Shown in pieces: positions 18,336-28,594 of a stretch of 64,000 nucleotides of DNA. The notes beneath the pieces were generated by a model. That model saw only the letters and a program-made list of their open reading frames with translations, was not told where the DNA came from and searched no databases. Position numbers and translations under genes: made by a program. The stretch is from Ideonella sp. (GTDB lineage Bacteria > Pseudomonadota > Gammaproteobacteria > Burkholderiales > Burkholderiaceae_C), in the NCBI GenBank assembly GCA_016721465.1, contig JADKIA010000031.1, positions 434,001 to 498,000 of the forward strand, in the 5' to 3' direction. Numbering within the stretch: position 1 is the first letter of the stretch; every line of letters begins with the position of its first letter.

Positions 18336-19061
18336 ATGAACTTCAACACCCTGCGCCTGGGCGCGCTCGCCCTGTCCCTGTGCGCCGCAGGCCTCGCGGT
18401 CGCCGATGAGGCTGCCATTCGCAAGAACCTCGCCGAACGCCTGCCCAACTTCCCGAAGATCGACGAGGTGAGCAAGTCGCCGATCGCGGGCCTGTACGAA
18501 GTGCGCCTCGGCACCGACCTGCTTTACACCGACGAGAACGGCTCCTACATCGTGCAGGGCTCGATCATCGACACCAAGACGCGCACCGACATCACCCAGG
18601 CGCGCATCGACAAGCTCACGGCCATCGATTTCGCCAGCCTGCCGCTGAAGGACGCCATCCTCATCAAGCAAGGCGCCGGCACACGCAAGCTGGTCGTGTT
18701 CGCCGACCCGAACTGCGGCTACTGCAAGCGCATCGAGAAGGACCTGCTGACGTTGAAGGACGTGTCCATCTACACCTTCCTGTTGCCCATCCTGGGCCCG
18801 GACTCCAACGTCAAGTCGCGCGACATCTGGTGTGCCAAGGAACCGGCCAAGATCTGGCGCAGCTGGATGGTGGACGGGACTGCAATCCCCAAATCCATGG
18901 GCGAATGCGACACCGCCGCGCTGGACCGCAACCTCAAGATGGGCCAGCGTTACAAGGTCAATGGCACGCCGGCCGTGGTGTTCGAGGACGGCTCGCGTTC
19001 GCCAGGCGCGATGCCAGCGGCACAGATCGAAGCGCGCATGGTGGCGGCCAAGAAGGGTTGA
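18336..19061 (+). CDS. DsbC family thiol:disulfide interchange protein
   Basis: A 241-residue periplasmic disulfide isomerase. There is an N-terminal signal peptide (MNFNTLRLGALALSLCAAGL, cleaved after VADE or AVA), then a dimerisation-type domain with SPIAGLYEVRLGTDLLYTDENG. The thioredoxin fold carries the active-site DPNCGYCKRIEKDL, Cys127 and Cys130. A second Cys pair (IWCAKEP and GECDTAALD) and the cis-Pro segment NGTPAVVFEDG match DsbC. It probably shares a transcript with the upstream hydroxylase. Confidence 0.93.
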   Translation: MNFNTLRLGALALSLCAAGLAVADEAAIRKNLAERLPNFPKIDEVSKSPIAGLYEVRLGTDLLYTDENGSYIVQGSIIDTKTRTDITQARIDKLTAIDFASLPLKDAILIKQGAGTRKLVVFADPNCGYCKRIEKDLLTLKDVSIYTFLLPILGPDSNVKSRDIWCAKEPAKIWRSWMVDGTAIPKSMGECDTAALDRNLKMGQRYKVNGTPAVVFEDGSRSPGAMPAAQIEARMVAAKKG

Positions 19062-19114
19062 TCTGCACCCATCTCGCCCGACATGGGCGAACTTGCGACG
19101 ACAATTCGCGCACG

Positions 19115-19576
19115 ATGAGCGCTGATCTGACGCACGACCTCCGTCCCGCCGACCGTCCATTGCCCGATGCCGCCTTGCGCATGGCCAAGGCCGGCATGGT
19201 GCCCTTCGTGCTGGGGGCGGCGTTGGTGTGGCTGGTGGACGAGCGGGCGCATCCCTACACCACGCTGGCACTCTCGGCGTTTGCCGCGCTGGTGGTGTCC
19301 TTCCTGGGTGGCATCCTCTGGGGCATCGGGTTTGTTCACCCTGACGCGCCGCCGAGGTTGTTTGTCTGGGGCGTGGTGCCGTCCGCACTGGCATGGGTGG
19401 CGGTGATGATGCCGGCCAGCGCTGGCCTGGTGCTCGATGGCGTGATGTTGGTGGTGTGCTACCTGATCGACCGCAAGGTGTACCCGGTGCTTGGCCTGTC
19501 GCGCTGGCTGAACCTGCGTTTCCGCCTGTCGACGGTGGCCGCGTTGTGTTGTTTCCTGGGCGCGGCGGGCGCCTGA
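19115..19576 (+). CDS. DUF3429 domain-containing membrane protein
   Basis: A 153-residue protein with five short hydrophobic segments and the DUF3429 pattern AALVVSFLGGILWGIG and VVCYLIDRKVYPVLGLSRW. The start is the ATG at 19115, which gives a soluble N-terminal leader followed by the first helix near residue 28. It ends 4 bp before the M61 peptidase gene. No function is established for the family. Confidence 0.83.
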   Translation: MSADLTHDLRPADRPLPDAALRMAKAGMVPFVLGAALVWLVDERAHPYTTLALSAFAALVVSFLGGILWGIGFVHPDAPPRLFVWGVVPSALAWVAVMMPASAGLVLDGVMLVVCYLIDRKVYPVLGLSRWLNLRFRLSTVAALCCFLGAAGA

Positions 19577-19580
19577 CGCG

Positions 19581-21308
19581 ATGCTGCGGTTCCAGGTCGA
19601 GATCGCCGACGCCCGCACGCACCACTTCCGGGTCACCCTCACCCTGCCTCGGCCCGATCCGGTGCAGGTGTTCACGCTGCCGGTGTGGGTGCCGGGCAGC
19701 TACATGGTGCGTGATTTCAGCCGACACCTGAGTGACCTGCGCGCCAGCCAAGCCGGGCAGACCCGGGTGCTCGAGGCGATCGACAAGCGCTGCTGGCAGG
19801 TGCACTGCGAAGGCCATGGCCCGCTCGTGCTGAGCTACCTGGTCTATGCCAACGACCGGTCCGTGCGCGGGGCCTTCCTCGACGACTCCCGCGGCTTCTT
19901 CAACGGCACCAGCCTGTTGGTTTGCGCCGAGGGCCGGCAGGGCCAAGCCCATGAGCTGGCCATTGGCCCGCTGCCGCTTGACTGGGACCTTGCCACCGCC
20001 ATGACGGGTGCCGGTGCGCACCGCTTCCGCGCCGGCAGCTATGAAGAGTTGGTGGATCACCCGGTCGAACTGGGTCGCTTCTGGCGCGGCAGCTTTCTGG
20101 CAGGCGGCGTGCGGCATGAGATCGTGGTCAGTGGCGCCCTGCCGACGTTTGACGGCCAGCGTCTGGTGCAGGACACGCGCCGCATCTGCGAGCAGCAGAT
20201 CGCGTTCTGGCATGGTTCGCCCGATGCCCGCCCGCCGTTCTCGCACTATGTGTTCATGCTCAATGCGGTGGACGAAGGCTTTGGTGGCTTGGAGCACCGC
20301 TCGAGCGCCGCCTTGATGGCCTCGCGCCGCGACTTGCCACGTCAGCGCATGGATGGCCTGCCCGATGGCTACGTGAACCTGCTCGGTCTGATCAGCCACG
20401 AGTACTTTCACACCTGGAACGTCAAGCGCCTGCGCCCACGCGAGTTGGACCCCATCGATCCGGCGCGCGAGAACCACACGCGGCTGCTCTGGTTCTTCGA
20501 AGGCTTCACGTCGTACTACGACGACCTGATGCTGCTGCGCACGGGCCTGATCGATCTGGAGCGCTACGTCAAGCTGCTCACCCGCACCGTGCAGGCCGTG
20601 GCCGCCACGCCGGGCCGCCAGGTGCAGAGCCTGGCCGATGCCAGCTTCGACGCCTGGATCAAGTTCTACCGCAACGACGAGAACACGCCCAACATCACCA
20701 TCAGCTACTACCAGAAGGGCGCCTTGCTGGCGCTGGCGCTGGACCTGAGCTTGCGCCGCGATGGCGGTTCGCTGGACGCGGTGATGCGTGCGCTGTGGCA
20801 ATCGAGCCGGGGCGGGCCGATCGACGAAGCCGACATCGCGCTGGCGCTCGAGCAGATCGCTGGTCGCTCCTATCGCGCAGAGTTGGCGTCCTGGGTGCAT
20901 GGCACCGAGGATCTGCCCCTGGCCGACCTGTTGGCCGACCTGGGCATCCAGTGGCGCACCGAGCGCACCGGCCTGGCTGCGTCCCTGGGGCTGCGCCTGT
21001 CGGAAGGGGCCGTGTCTGGCGTGCAGGTCAAGACCGTGCTGGCCGGTGGTGCGGCCGCCGCCGCGGGCGTGTCCGCGGGCGACGAGCTGCTGGCCGTGGA
21101 CGGCTGGCGCGTTCGGCGCCTGGACGATGCGCTGGGCTGGATCGAACCGGCCCAGGGTTTTGCGCTGCTGTTGGTGCGCGATCAACGCGTGATCACCCTC
21201 ACCGTGGTGCCGCAACCCGATTCCGGCTTCGCCACCCAGGCCACGCTGCACCAGATGGCCCAGCCCGGGCGCGACCAGGCCACACGGCGGCGCGCCTGGC
21301 TGGAATGA
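19581..21308 (+). CDS. M61 family metallopeptidase with PDZ domain
   Basis: A 575-residue protein of the glycyl-aminopeptidase family M61. The N-terminal beta domain shows LPVWVPGSYMVRDFSRHL. The gluzincin active site is LISHEYFHTWNVKRLRP (HExxH near residues 273-277), with the third ligand in LLWFFEGFTSYYDDLML. A C-terminal PDZ domain (GVQVKTVLAGGAAAAAGVSA to about residue 545) may bind the substrate C-terminus. No signal peptide is obvious, so it is probably cytoplasmic. Its stop overlaps the next ATG by 4 nt. Confidence 0.93.
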   Translation: MLRFQVEIADARTHHFRVTLTLPRPDPVQVFTLPVWVPGSYMVRDFSRHLSDLRASQAGQTRVLEAIDKRCWQVHCEGHGPLVLSYLVYANDRSVRGAFLDDSRGFFNGTSLLVCAEGRQGQAHELAIGPLPLDWDLATAMTGAGAHRFRAGSYEELVDHPVELGRFWRGSFLAGGVRHEIVVSGALPTFDGQRLVQDTRRICEQQIAFWHGSPDARPPFSHYVFMLNAVDEGFGGLEHRSSAALMASRRDLPRQRMDGLPDGYVNLLGLISHEYFHTWNVKRLRPRELDPIDPARENHTRLLWFFEGFTSYYDDLMLLRTGLIDLERYVKLLTRTVQAVAATPGRQVQSLADASFDAWIKFYRNDENTPNITISYYQKGALLALALDLSLRRDGGSLDAVMRALWQSSRGGPIDEADIALALEQIAGRSYRAELASWVHGTEDLPLADLLADLGIQWRTERTGLAASLGLRLSEGAVSGVQVKTVLAGGAAAAAGVSAGDELLAVDGWRVRRLDDALGWIEPAQGFALLLVRDQRVITLTVVPQPDSGFATQATLHQMAQPGRDQATRRRAWLE

Positions 21309-22501
21309 GCTCCACCCGAAGCGACCCGCACTCGCCCATGCAGCACCGTGCCGGGTGGGCGCTGCTGACGGCGGTGACCTTGGCACACCTGCTGGCTGCC
21401 AACGAGTTGGCCACCGATCGCTATGGCTGGGGCGCGGGCAGCAAGCCGATTGCGCGCATCGATGTGAGCTTCGTGCGCGAGCTGCAGCAAGCCGCTCCAC
21501 CCGAGCGGGCCGCAGCGACCGAGCCGGCGGCCCCGGCCGCGGGAAGGGCGCTGCCCTCCCTGGCCAGCGCGGCCGCCTCCGCACCGGCCAGCGCGGCCGC
21601 CTCGGCACCGGCCAGTGCGGCCGCCTCGGCACCGGCGAGCGCGCCGTCTCAATCCGTCGCGGCAACGATCCAGGCGCCGCCCGTTGTCACCGAGCCAGTG
21701 CCAACGCCGCCGGCGGTGCCGGCCGACGTTCGCCCGGCCGCCGCCGCATCGGCCGACCAGGTGCCGACGAAGCCAGCGCAAGCCCTGCAGGCCGACGCCT
21801 CATCCGCCACGGCCGACAAGGCCACGCCGCCACCGGCGACCGCAGCGTTCGACTGGCCGCCTTCCACCCGGATGACCTACAGCCTCACCGGCGACTACCG
21901 TGGGCCGGTGCAAGGCACGGCTCGCGTCGAGTGGTTGCGTTCCGGCACCCGCTACCAGGTGCAACTGGAAGCCAAGGCCGCGCTGATCCTCACCCGACGC
22001 ACCACCAGCGAAGGCGAACTCACCGATCGGGGCCTGGTGCCGCAGCGTTTCGAGGGCGAGCAATCGGTGCTGATGCGCACGCGCCGCTGGGCGCAGCAGT
22101 TTCTTGCCGACCGTGTGGTGCTGGCCAATGGCAGCGAGGTGCCGATGCAGGCTGGTGCGCAGGATGAAGCCAGCCAGTTCGTGCAGCTCACCTGGTTGTT
22201 CACCACCCAGCCGCAGCTGTTGCAGGTGGGCCAGTCCATCGACATTCCGCTGGTCGTGAACAGCCGGCTGGATCGTTGGACCTACGACGTCGCCGAACAG
22301 CAGACCCTGCAACTGCCCTTCGGCGCGGTCGAGACTTTCCACGTCAAATCCCGACGCGAGGCCAAGGGCAACGACCTGACGCCCGAGATCTGGATTGCGC
22401 CGAGCCTGCAGTACCTGCCGGTGCGCATCCTGTTGCGGCAGGGCACGTCGGGCCATGTCGACCTGGTGCTCGACAAACCGCCGCTGCAGGCCAACCGTTG
22501 A
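21305..22501 (+). CDS. DUF3108 domain-containing protein
   Basis: A 398-residue protein. The N-terminus holds one hydrophobic helix (about residues 17-34), then roughly 150 residues of Ala/Pro-rich low-complexity linker including a tandem ASAAASAP repeat. The C-terminal half (FDWPPSTRMTYSLTGDYRGP onward) is the DUF3108 beta-rich domain with YQVQLEAKAALILTRRTTSEG and IWIAPSLQYLPVRILLRQ. The layout suggests an envelope-anchored protein whose domain reaches into the periplasm through a flexible spacer. Coupled to the M61 gene by an ATGA overlap. Confidence 0.85.
   Translation: MSSTRSDPHSPMQHRAGWALLTAVTLAHLLAANELATDRYGWGAGSKPIARIDVSFVRELQQAAPPERAAATEPAAPAAGRALPSLASAAASAPASAAASAPASAAASAPASAPSQSVAATIQAPPVVTEPVPTPPAVPADVRPAAAASADQVPTKPAQALQADASSATADKATPPPATAAFDWPPSTRMTYSLTGDYRGPVQGTARVEWLRSGTRYQVQLEAKAALILTRRTTSEGELTDRGLVPQRFEGEQSVLMRTRRWAQQFLADRVVLANGSEVPMQAGAQDEASQFVQLTWLFTTQPQLLQVGQSIDIPLVVNSRLDRWTYDVAEQQTLQLPFGAVETFHVKSRREAKGNDLTPEIWIAPSLQYLPVRILLRQGTSGHVDLVLDKPPLQANR
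21563..21634 (+). repeat. three tandem 24-bp units inside the DUF3108 gene
   Basis: Units begin at 21563, 21587 and 21611, each close to GCCAGCGCGGCCGCCTCGGC plus ACCG, with a fourth degenerate start at 21635. They encode ASAAASAP in frame and lengthen the Ala/Pro linker. Unit number could change by slippage without a frameshift. Confidence 0.85.
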
Positions 22502-22590
22502 GCTGGCGCGCCAGCCGCCGAGCCGTCGGGTCGGGCCGACCTGGCCGGGCGATGCGGTAGATTGCGCACATCCCATCCGAAGGAAGCACC

Positions 22591-23379
22591 ATGAGCTACG
22601 AGACCCTCCTCACCGAAGTGATCGGCGCCGGCGAGCGCCGCACCGGCGTCATCCGCCTGAACCGCCCGAAGCAGTTGAATGCCTTGAACGACACCCTGAT
22701 GGACGAGCTGGGTGTGGCGCTCAAGGCCTTCGATGCAGACGATGCCATTGGCTGCATCGTGCTCACCGGGGGCGACAAGGCCTTCGCGGCCGGAGCCGAC
22801 ATCAGCGTGCTGGCGCGCTTCGATTTCGCGCGTGCCTACCAGATGGATCTGATCACGCGCAACTGGGAGCAGCTGCGCTACGTGCGCAAGCCCGTGATCG
22901 CGGCCGTGGCCGGCTTCGCCCTGGGCGGTGGCTGCGAGTTGGTCATGATGTGCGACATCGTGATCGCCGCGGACAACGCCCGCTTCGGTCAGCCCGAGAT
23001 CAAGCTCGGGCTGATCCCGGGCGCCGGTGGCACGCAGCGCCTGCCCCGTGCAGTGGGCAAGGCCAAGGCGATGGACCTGGTGCTCACCGGCCGCATGATG
23101 GACGCCGCCGAGGCCGAGCGCTCAGGCCTGGTGGCGCGCGTCGTGCCGGCCGACAAGCTGATGGAAGAAGCCCTTGGCGCGGCCGCCGCGATCTGCGATC
23201 TGAGCGCGGTGAGCGTGTTGGCGAACAAGGAATGCGTGAACCGCGCCTTCGAAACCGGCTTGTCGGACGGCGTGCATTTCGAACGACGGATGTTCCATGC
23301 CATGTTCTCCACCGAGGACAAGAACGAAGGCACCAGCGCCTTCCTGGAGAAGCGCAAGCCGGTGTTCAAGCACCGCTGA
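22591..23379 (+). CDS. enoyl-CoA hydratase/isomerase family protein
   Basis: A 262-residue crotonase-fold enzyme, most likely a short-chain enoyl-CoA hydratase of fatty-acid or phenylacetate degradation. The first oxyanion-hole segment is FAAGADISVLAR. The second is FALGGGCELVMMCDIVIA with the catalytic Glu, followed by GQPEIKLGLIPGAGGTQRLPR with the second Glu. The C-terminal helix is FHAMFSTEDKNEGTSAFLEKRK. The start is preceded by GAAGGAAG. It stands alone between unrelated genes, so the pathway cannot be named. Confidence 0.93.
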   Translation: MSYETLLTEVIGAGERRTGVIRLNRPKQLNALNDTLMDELGVALKAFDADDAIGCIVLTGGDKAFAAGADISVLARFDFARAYQMDLITRNWEQLRYVRKPVIAAVAGFALGGGCELVMMCDIVIAADNARFGQPEIKLGLIPGAGGTQRLPRAVGKAKAMDLVLTGRMMDAAEAERSGLVARVVPADKLMEEALGAAAAICDLSAVSVLANKECVNRAFETGLSDGVHFERRMFHAMFSTEDKNEGTSAFLEKRKPVFKHR

Positions 23380-23409
23380 GCCACCCGGCCCGCCGTGCGG
23401 TCGGCTCAG
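23376..23409. terminator. possible bidirectional terminator between convergent genes
   Basis: CTGAGCC (23376-23382) and GGCTCAG (23403-23409) are complementary, with a short ACC/GGT inner pairing. Both stop codons lie in or beside the arms. There is no U-tract, so the call is weak. Confidence 0.4.
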
Positions 23410-23954
23410 GGGCAGACCCAGCGCATGCCGTGTTCGTCGAACACCGCGCGCCGATGCCCGGTGGGGTGCAACTCCAGCCAGTCGATCGATTGAACGCGCG
23501 CCTGAATCACGGCAAAGTGGCCTCGGTCGGCGCGTTGCGGATCGAGGCCCTGCAAGGGCGAGCCCGGCGGCACTGGTGACAGGTAGTCCGCCGCTGCCGA
23601 TGTGTGGCGAAGTTGCTCCCAGCGCGCCGCCACCTGCGGGCCATCGGTGACGGTCGTCAACCGCACCTTCAGGCGCAATTGCCAACCCAGCGCGGCAGAC
23701 CAGAACAGCAAGGCGGCCTGTGGGCAGGCCAGGACTTGCGCCACCTTGGGCGAGCGCGAGTCGGTGAAGAACGCCAGCCGGTTGTCGTGCTCGTTCACCT
23801 CGCGCAAGGCCATCGTGCGCACATCGGCGCCGCCATCGTGGGCCGTGGCCACGGCAACGTGGTGCCATTCATGCCCACGGTCGTGCGCCGCGCGCTCCAG
23901 CTCTCGCCAGCACGCGCTTTGGATCATCCCGAGGGATTCGATGCGCCCCATCAT
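23406..23954 (-). CDS. pyridoxamine 5'-phosphate oxidase-like FMN protein
   Basis: A 182-residue split-barrel flavoprotein. ADVRTMALREVNEHDNRLAF, FFTDSRSPKVAQVLACPQAALLFW and the C-terminal ARVQSIDWLELHPTGHRRAVF match the PNPOx-like subgroup rather than true PdxH. This subgroup binds FMN, but its substrates are mostly unknown. An alternative start is the internal Met ten residues in (MIQSACWRELER). Transcribed towards the enoyl-CoA hydratase gene. Confidence 0.85.
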   Translation of the reverse strand: MMGRIESLGMIQSACWRELERAAHDRGHEWHHVAVATAHDGGADVRTMALREVNEHDNRLAFFTDSRSPKVAQVLACPQAALLFWSAALGWQLRLKVRLTTVTDGPQVAARWEQLRHTSAAADYLSPVPPGSPLQGLDPQRADRGHFAVIQARVQSIDWLELHPTGHRRAVFDEHGMRWVCP

Positions 23955-24004
23955 CTTGACATTAGTCTAGCCTGCCAAAGGCGCGCAGGTGGGGGTGCGG
24001 CGGA

Positions 24005-25519
<1,515 letters not shown>

Positions 25520-25704
25520 GGCAGGGGCGGGCAGGGGTGAAGCCCAGGATCGGGCCAAACGCGAATTGTAGGCAGTGGGGCGCCCGCGACGGGGCAGGCC
25601 CATCCGGCGGCCACCTGCTCGGCGATAATCCGACCCCTGGTGTTGGCGCGCTTTGGCGGCCGACGCTCCTGCCGTCTGTCGGCGGCCACTGCACCCGCTG
25701 CCCC

Positions 25705-26793
25705 ATGCACCTGAAACACGCTCCTGTTGTCGATCGCAAGGTCCGCTTTGCGCTGGCTGGCTGCGGGCGCATCGCCGCCAACCACATGGACGCGCTGGAG
25801 CGCCATGCGGATCGCGCCGAGCTCGTCGCGGTGTGCGATCCCGATACCGCGGCATTGGCTGCGGCGCAACGGCGCAGCGGTGCGCCAGGCTTCGCACGCT
25901 ATGCCGACATGCTGGCCAGCCTGGGTGCGGCCGGGCAGGGTGCCGGGTTGGCGGCCGATTGCGTGGTGCTCACCACCCCCAGTGGCTTGCACCCGCAGCA
26001 GGCCATCGACGCGGCCGGCACTGGCGTGCACGTGATGACCGAAAAGCCCATGGCCACGCGCTGGGCCGATGGCCTGGCCATGGTGAAGGCCTGTGATGAA
26101 GCCGGCGTGCGGCTGTTCGTCGTCAAGCAGAACCGCCGCAACCGCACGCTGCAATTGCTGCGCGAGGCCATCCTGGCCGGGCGCTTCGGACGCATCTACA
26201 TGGTCACGGTGAACGTGTTCTGGTCGCGGCCGCAGAGCTACTACGACTCGGCCGACTGGCGCGGCACCTGGGAGTTTGACGGCGGCGCCTTCATGAACCA
26301 GGCCAGCCACTACATCGACCTGCTCGACTGGCTGATCGGCCCGGTGGAAAGCGTGATGGCCTACACCGGCACGCTGGCGCGCAACATCGAGGTCGAGGAC
26401 ACCGGCGTGGCCGCGCTCAAGTGGCGCAACGGCGCGATGGGCACGGTCAACGTCACCATGCTCACCCACCCGAAGAACTTCGAAGGCTCGATCACGGTGC
26501 TGGGCGAGAAAGGCACCGTGCGCATTGGCGGCGTGGCAGTGAACAAGATCGAACACTGGGAGTTCGACACGCCGCACACGATGGACAGCCAGATGGATGA
26601 CGCCAGTTACCAGACCAGTTCGGTCTATGGCCACGGCCATCCGCTGTACTACGACAACGTGATCCGCACCTTGCGCGGCGAATGCGAGCCCGAGACCGAT
26701 GGCCGCGAAGGCCTGAAGTCGCTGGAGTTGCTGATTGCCATGTACCGCTCGGCGCGCGATGGCAAGCGCATCAATCTACCGCTGGAATATTGA
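25705..26793 (+). CDS. Gfo/Idh/MocA oxidoreductase, WbpB/WlbA-like
   Basis: A 362-residue NAD-dependent sugar dehydrogenase. The Rossmann motif is LAGCGRIAANHMDAL, then the conserved MTEKPMATRWADGLAMVKAC with the catalytic Lys. The long substrate domain has FWSRPQSYYDSADWRGTWEFDGG and NQASHYIDLLDWLIGPVESV. These are hallmarks of WbpB/WlbA, which oxidises UDP-GlcNAcA at C3 for the transaminase WbpE. The next two genes encode WbpD-like and WbpE-like enzymes, which supports this. ATG 25705 was chosen because upstream codons show no similarity; the stop overlaps the next start (TGATG). Confidence 0.88.
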   Translation: MHLKHAPVVDRKVRFALAGCGRIAANHMDALERHADRAELVAVCDPDTAALAAAQRRSGAPGFARYADMLASLGAAGQGAGLAADCVVLTTPSGLHPQQAIDAAGTGVHVMTEKPMATRWADGLAMVKACDEAGVRLFVVKQNRRNRTLQLLREAILAGRFGRIYMVTVNVFWSRPQSYYDSADWRGTWEFDGGAFMNQASHYIDLLDWLIGPVESVMAYTGTLARNIEVEDTGVAALKWRNGAMGTVNVTMLTHPKNFEGSITVLGEKGTVRIGGVAVNKIEHWEFDTPHTMDSQMDDASYQTSSVYGHGHPLYYDNVIRTLRGECEPETDGREGLKSLELLIAMYRSARDGKRINLPLEY

Positions 26794-27455
26794 TGACCCC
26801 CCGAAGCGCCTCCGGCGCCTCCCCCCAAGGGGGGCGACCCCAGCGGACCGGCGAAGCCGGTTCCGCGGCGTCTGCTCCGTCTTTGCTGATTCATCCGTCG
26901 GCCATCGTCGACGAGGGCGCGCAGCTCGGCGCCGGCTGTCGCGTCTGGCACTTCGCGCACATCAGTGCGGGTGCCCGCATCGGCCGCGGTTGCTCGTTCG
27001 GGCAGGGCGTGTACGTGGGCAATGATGTGACGATCGGCGACAACGTCAAGGTGCAGAACAACGTCTCGGTCTACGACGCCGTGACCTTGGAGGACGATGT
27101 GTTCTGCGGCCCCAGCATGGTCTTCACCAACGTGCACAACCCGCGTTCGGCCGTGGTGCGCAAAGGCGAGTACCGCCGCACCGTGGTCAAGCGCGGCGCC
27201 ACGCTGGGCGCCAACTGCACCATCGTCTGCGGCAGCACGGTGGGTGAACACGCCTTCGTGGGCGCCGGGGCAGTGGTCAGCAGCAACGTTCCGGCCTATG
27301 CATTGATGGTGGGGGTGCCCGCTCGCCGCATCGGCTGGATGAGCCGACATGGCGAGCGGCTGGACCTGCCGAGTTCCGGCCACGCCGAAGCCACCTGCCC
27401 GGCCACCGGCGAACGCTACGCGCTGGACGGTGAATCCCTCACCTTGCTTGGCTGA
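26793..27455 (+). CDS. UDP-2-acetamido-3-amino-glucuronate N-acetyltransferase, WbpD/WlbB-like
   Basis: A 220-residue acyltransferase. From IHPSAIVDEGAQLGAGCRVW onward it shows hexapeptide repeats of a left-handed beta-helix, with FTNVHNPRSAVVRKGEY and GAGAVVSSNVPAYALMVGVP typical of WbpD. The family acetylates the C3 amine made by WbpE. The first about 28 residues (MTPRSASGASPQGG onward) are translated from the 74-bp repeat and are not part of the family. A true start further in would have to be non-ATG (for example TTG near LLIHPSA). The C-terminal tail looks zinc-ribbon-like with a Cys but only one is visible. Confidence 0.87.
   Translation: MTPRSASGASPQGGRPQRTGEAGSAASAPSLLIHPSAIVDEGAQLGAGCRVWHFAHISAGARIGRGCSFGQGVYVGNDVTIGDNVKVQNNVSVYDAVTLEDDVFCGPSMVFTNVHNPRSAVVRKGEYRRTVVKRGATLGANCTIVCGSTVGEHAFVGAGAVVSSNVPAYALMVGVPARRIGWMSRHGERLDLPSSGHAEATCPATGERYALDGESLTLLG
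26795..26868 (+). repeat. 74-bp dispersed GC-rich repeat, copy 2
   Basis: GACCCCCCGAAGCGCC at the left and AAGCCGGTTCCGCGG at the right, same length as the copy at 11354-11427. The middle is CTCCCCCCAAGGGGGGCG, an inverted repeat. It lies directly after the WbpB stop and forms the first codons of the WbpD-like gene. Confidence 0.8.
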
Positions 27456-27462
27456 TGTGCAG

Positions 27463-28563
27463 ATGCAATTCACCGACCTGAAATCGCAGTACGCGGCCCT
27501 GAAGCCCAGCATCGATGCGCGCATCCAGCGCGTGCTCGACCATGGCCAGTACATCATGGGCCCCGAAGTGGCCGAGATGGAAGCAGCACTGGCGGGTCAC
27601 ACCGGCTCACGCCACTGCGTGGCCGTGGCCAGTGGTACCGAGGCCTTGCTGATCGCGCTGATGGCACTGGACCTGCGGCCCGGTGACGAGGTCATCACCA
27701 CGCCCTTCACCTTCGCGGCCACGGCCGAGGTCATCGTGCTGGCGGGGTGCAAGCCGGTGTATGTGGACATCGAGCCGGACACCTGCAACATCGACGCGTC
27801 GCTGATCGCAGCCGCCGTCACGCCGCGCACGCGGGCCGTCATGCCGGTCAGCTTGTACGGCCAGGTGGCCGACATGGCGGCCATCAACGCCGTGGCACAG
27901 GCGCATGGGCTGGCGGTGATCGAGGACGCCGCGCAGAGCTTCGGCGCCAGTGGCCAGGGTGGCAAGAGCTGCAACCTGTCCACCATCGGCTGCACCAGCT
28001 TCTTCCCGAGCAAGCCGCTCGGCTGCTATGGCGACGGCGGCGCACTGTTCACCAACGACGATGCGCTGGCCAAGGCCGCGCGCGAAATACGCGTCCATGG
28101 CCAGAGTGGCCGCTACCACCACACGCGCCTGGGGCTGGGCGGGCGCATGGACACGCTGCAATGCGCCGTGGTGCTGGGCAAGCTGGAGCGTTTCGACTGG
28201 GAGATCCGGCGACGCAAGGCCCTGGGCGACCGCTATGGCCAATTGATCGCCGCCAGTGGTGCCCCGGTGCAGTGCCTGGCTGTGCGTGCCGACCGCGATT
28301 GCGTCTGGGCCCAGTTCACGGTGATGGTGGACGAGCGCGCGGCCGTGCAGAAGGCACTGCAGGCGCAGGGCATTCCCACCGCCGTGCACTACCCGAAGCC
28401 GCTGCACCACCAACCGGCCTATGCCGCCGGGCAAGACCCCGGCGCTTGCCCGCACAGTGTCCGCGCTGCGCAGCGGGTGCTCAGCCTGCCCATGAGTGCG
28501 GACCTGACCGAGCCGGACCAGGACTTCGTCGTCGATGCGCTGCGCCGCGCACTGGCCAGCTGA
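27463..28563 (+). CDS. DegT/DnrJ/EryC1 aminotransferase, WbpE/WlbC-like
   Basis: A 366-residue PLP-dependent sugar aminotransferase. The N-terminus MQFTDLKSQYAALKPSIDAR and QYIMGPEVAEME fit the WbpE subgroup, which converts UDP-3-keto-GlcNAcA to the 3-amino sugar. The PLP lysine is in FFPSKPLGCYGDGGALFT, and VIEDAAQSFGA provides the PLP-nitrogen Asp. The C-terminal IPTAVHYPKPLHHQPAY is conserved. Together with the two preceding genes it gives three of the five steps to UDP-2,3-diacetamido sugar acids. The WbpA dehydrogenase and WbpI epimerase are not in the window. Confidence 0.9.
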   Translation: MQFTDLKSQYAALKPSIDARIQRVLDHGQYIMGPEVAEMEAALAGHTGSRHCVAVASGTEALLIALMALDLRPGDEVITTPFTFAATAEVIVLAGCKPVYVDIEPDTCNIDASLIAAAVTPRTRAVMPVSLYGQVADMAAINAVAQAHGLAVIEDAAQSFGASGQGGKSCNLSTIGCTSFFPSKPLGCYGDGGALFTNDDALAKAAREIRVHGQSGRYHHTRLGLGGRMDTLQCAVVLGKLERFDWEIRRRKALGDRYGQLIAASGAPVQCLAVRADRDCVWAQFTVMVDERAAVQKALQAQGIPTAVHYPKPLHHQPAYAAGQDPGACPHSVRAAQRVLSLPMSADLTEPDQDFVVDALRRALAS

Positions 28564-28594
28564 ATCCGGTTCGGGCGAGGCCGGGCCTCCCGCG

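Noticed and set aside
21563..21634. Tandem repeats considered as CRISPR or a minisatellite element.
   Set aside because: Units are contiguous, in frame and without unique spacers; they encode an Ala/Pro linker.
18300..21665. A 1121-codon open frame on the minus strand.
   Set aside because: It lies opposite DsbC, DUF3429 and M61 genes with clear motifs. Its translation is Arg/His/Gln-rich with no domain; it is a GC-driven shadow frame.
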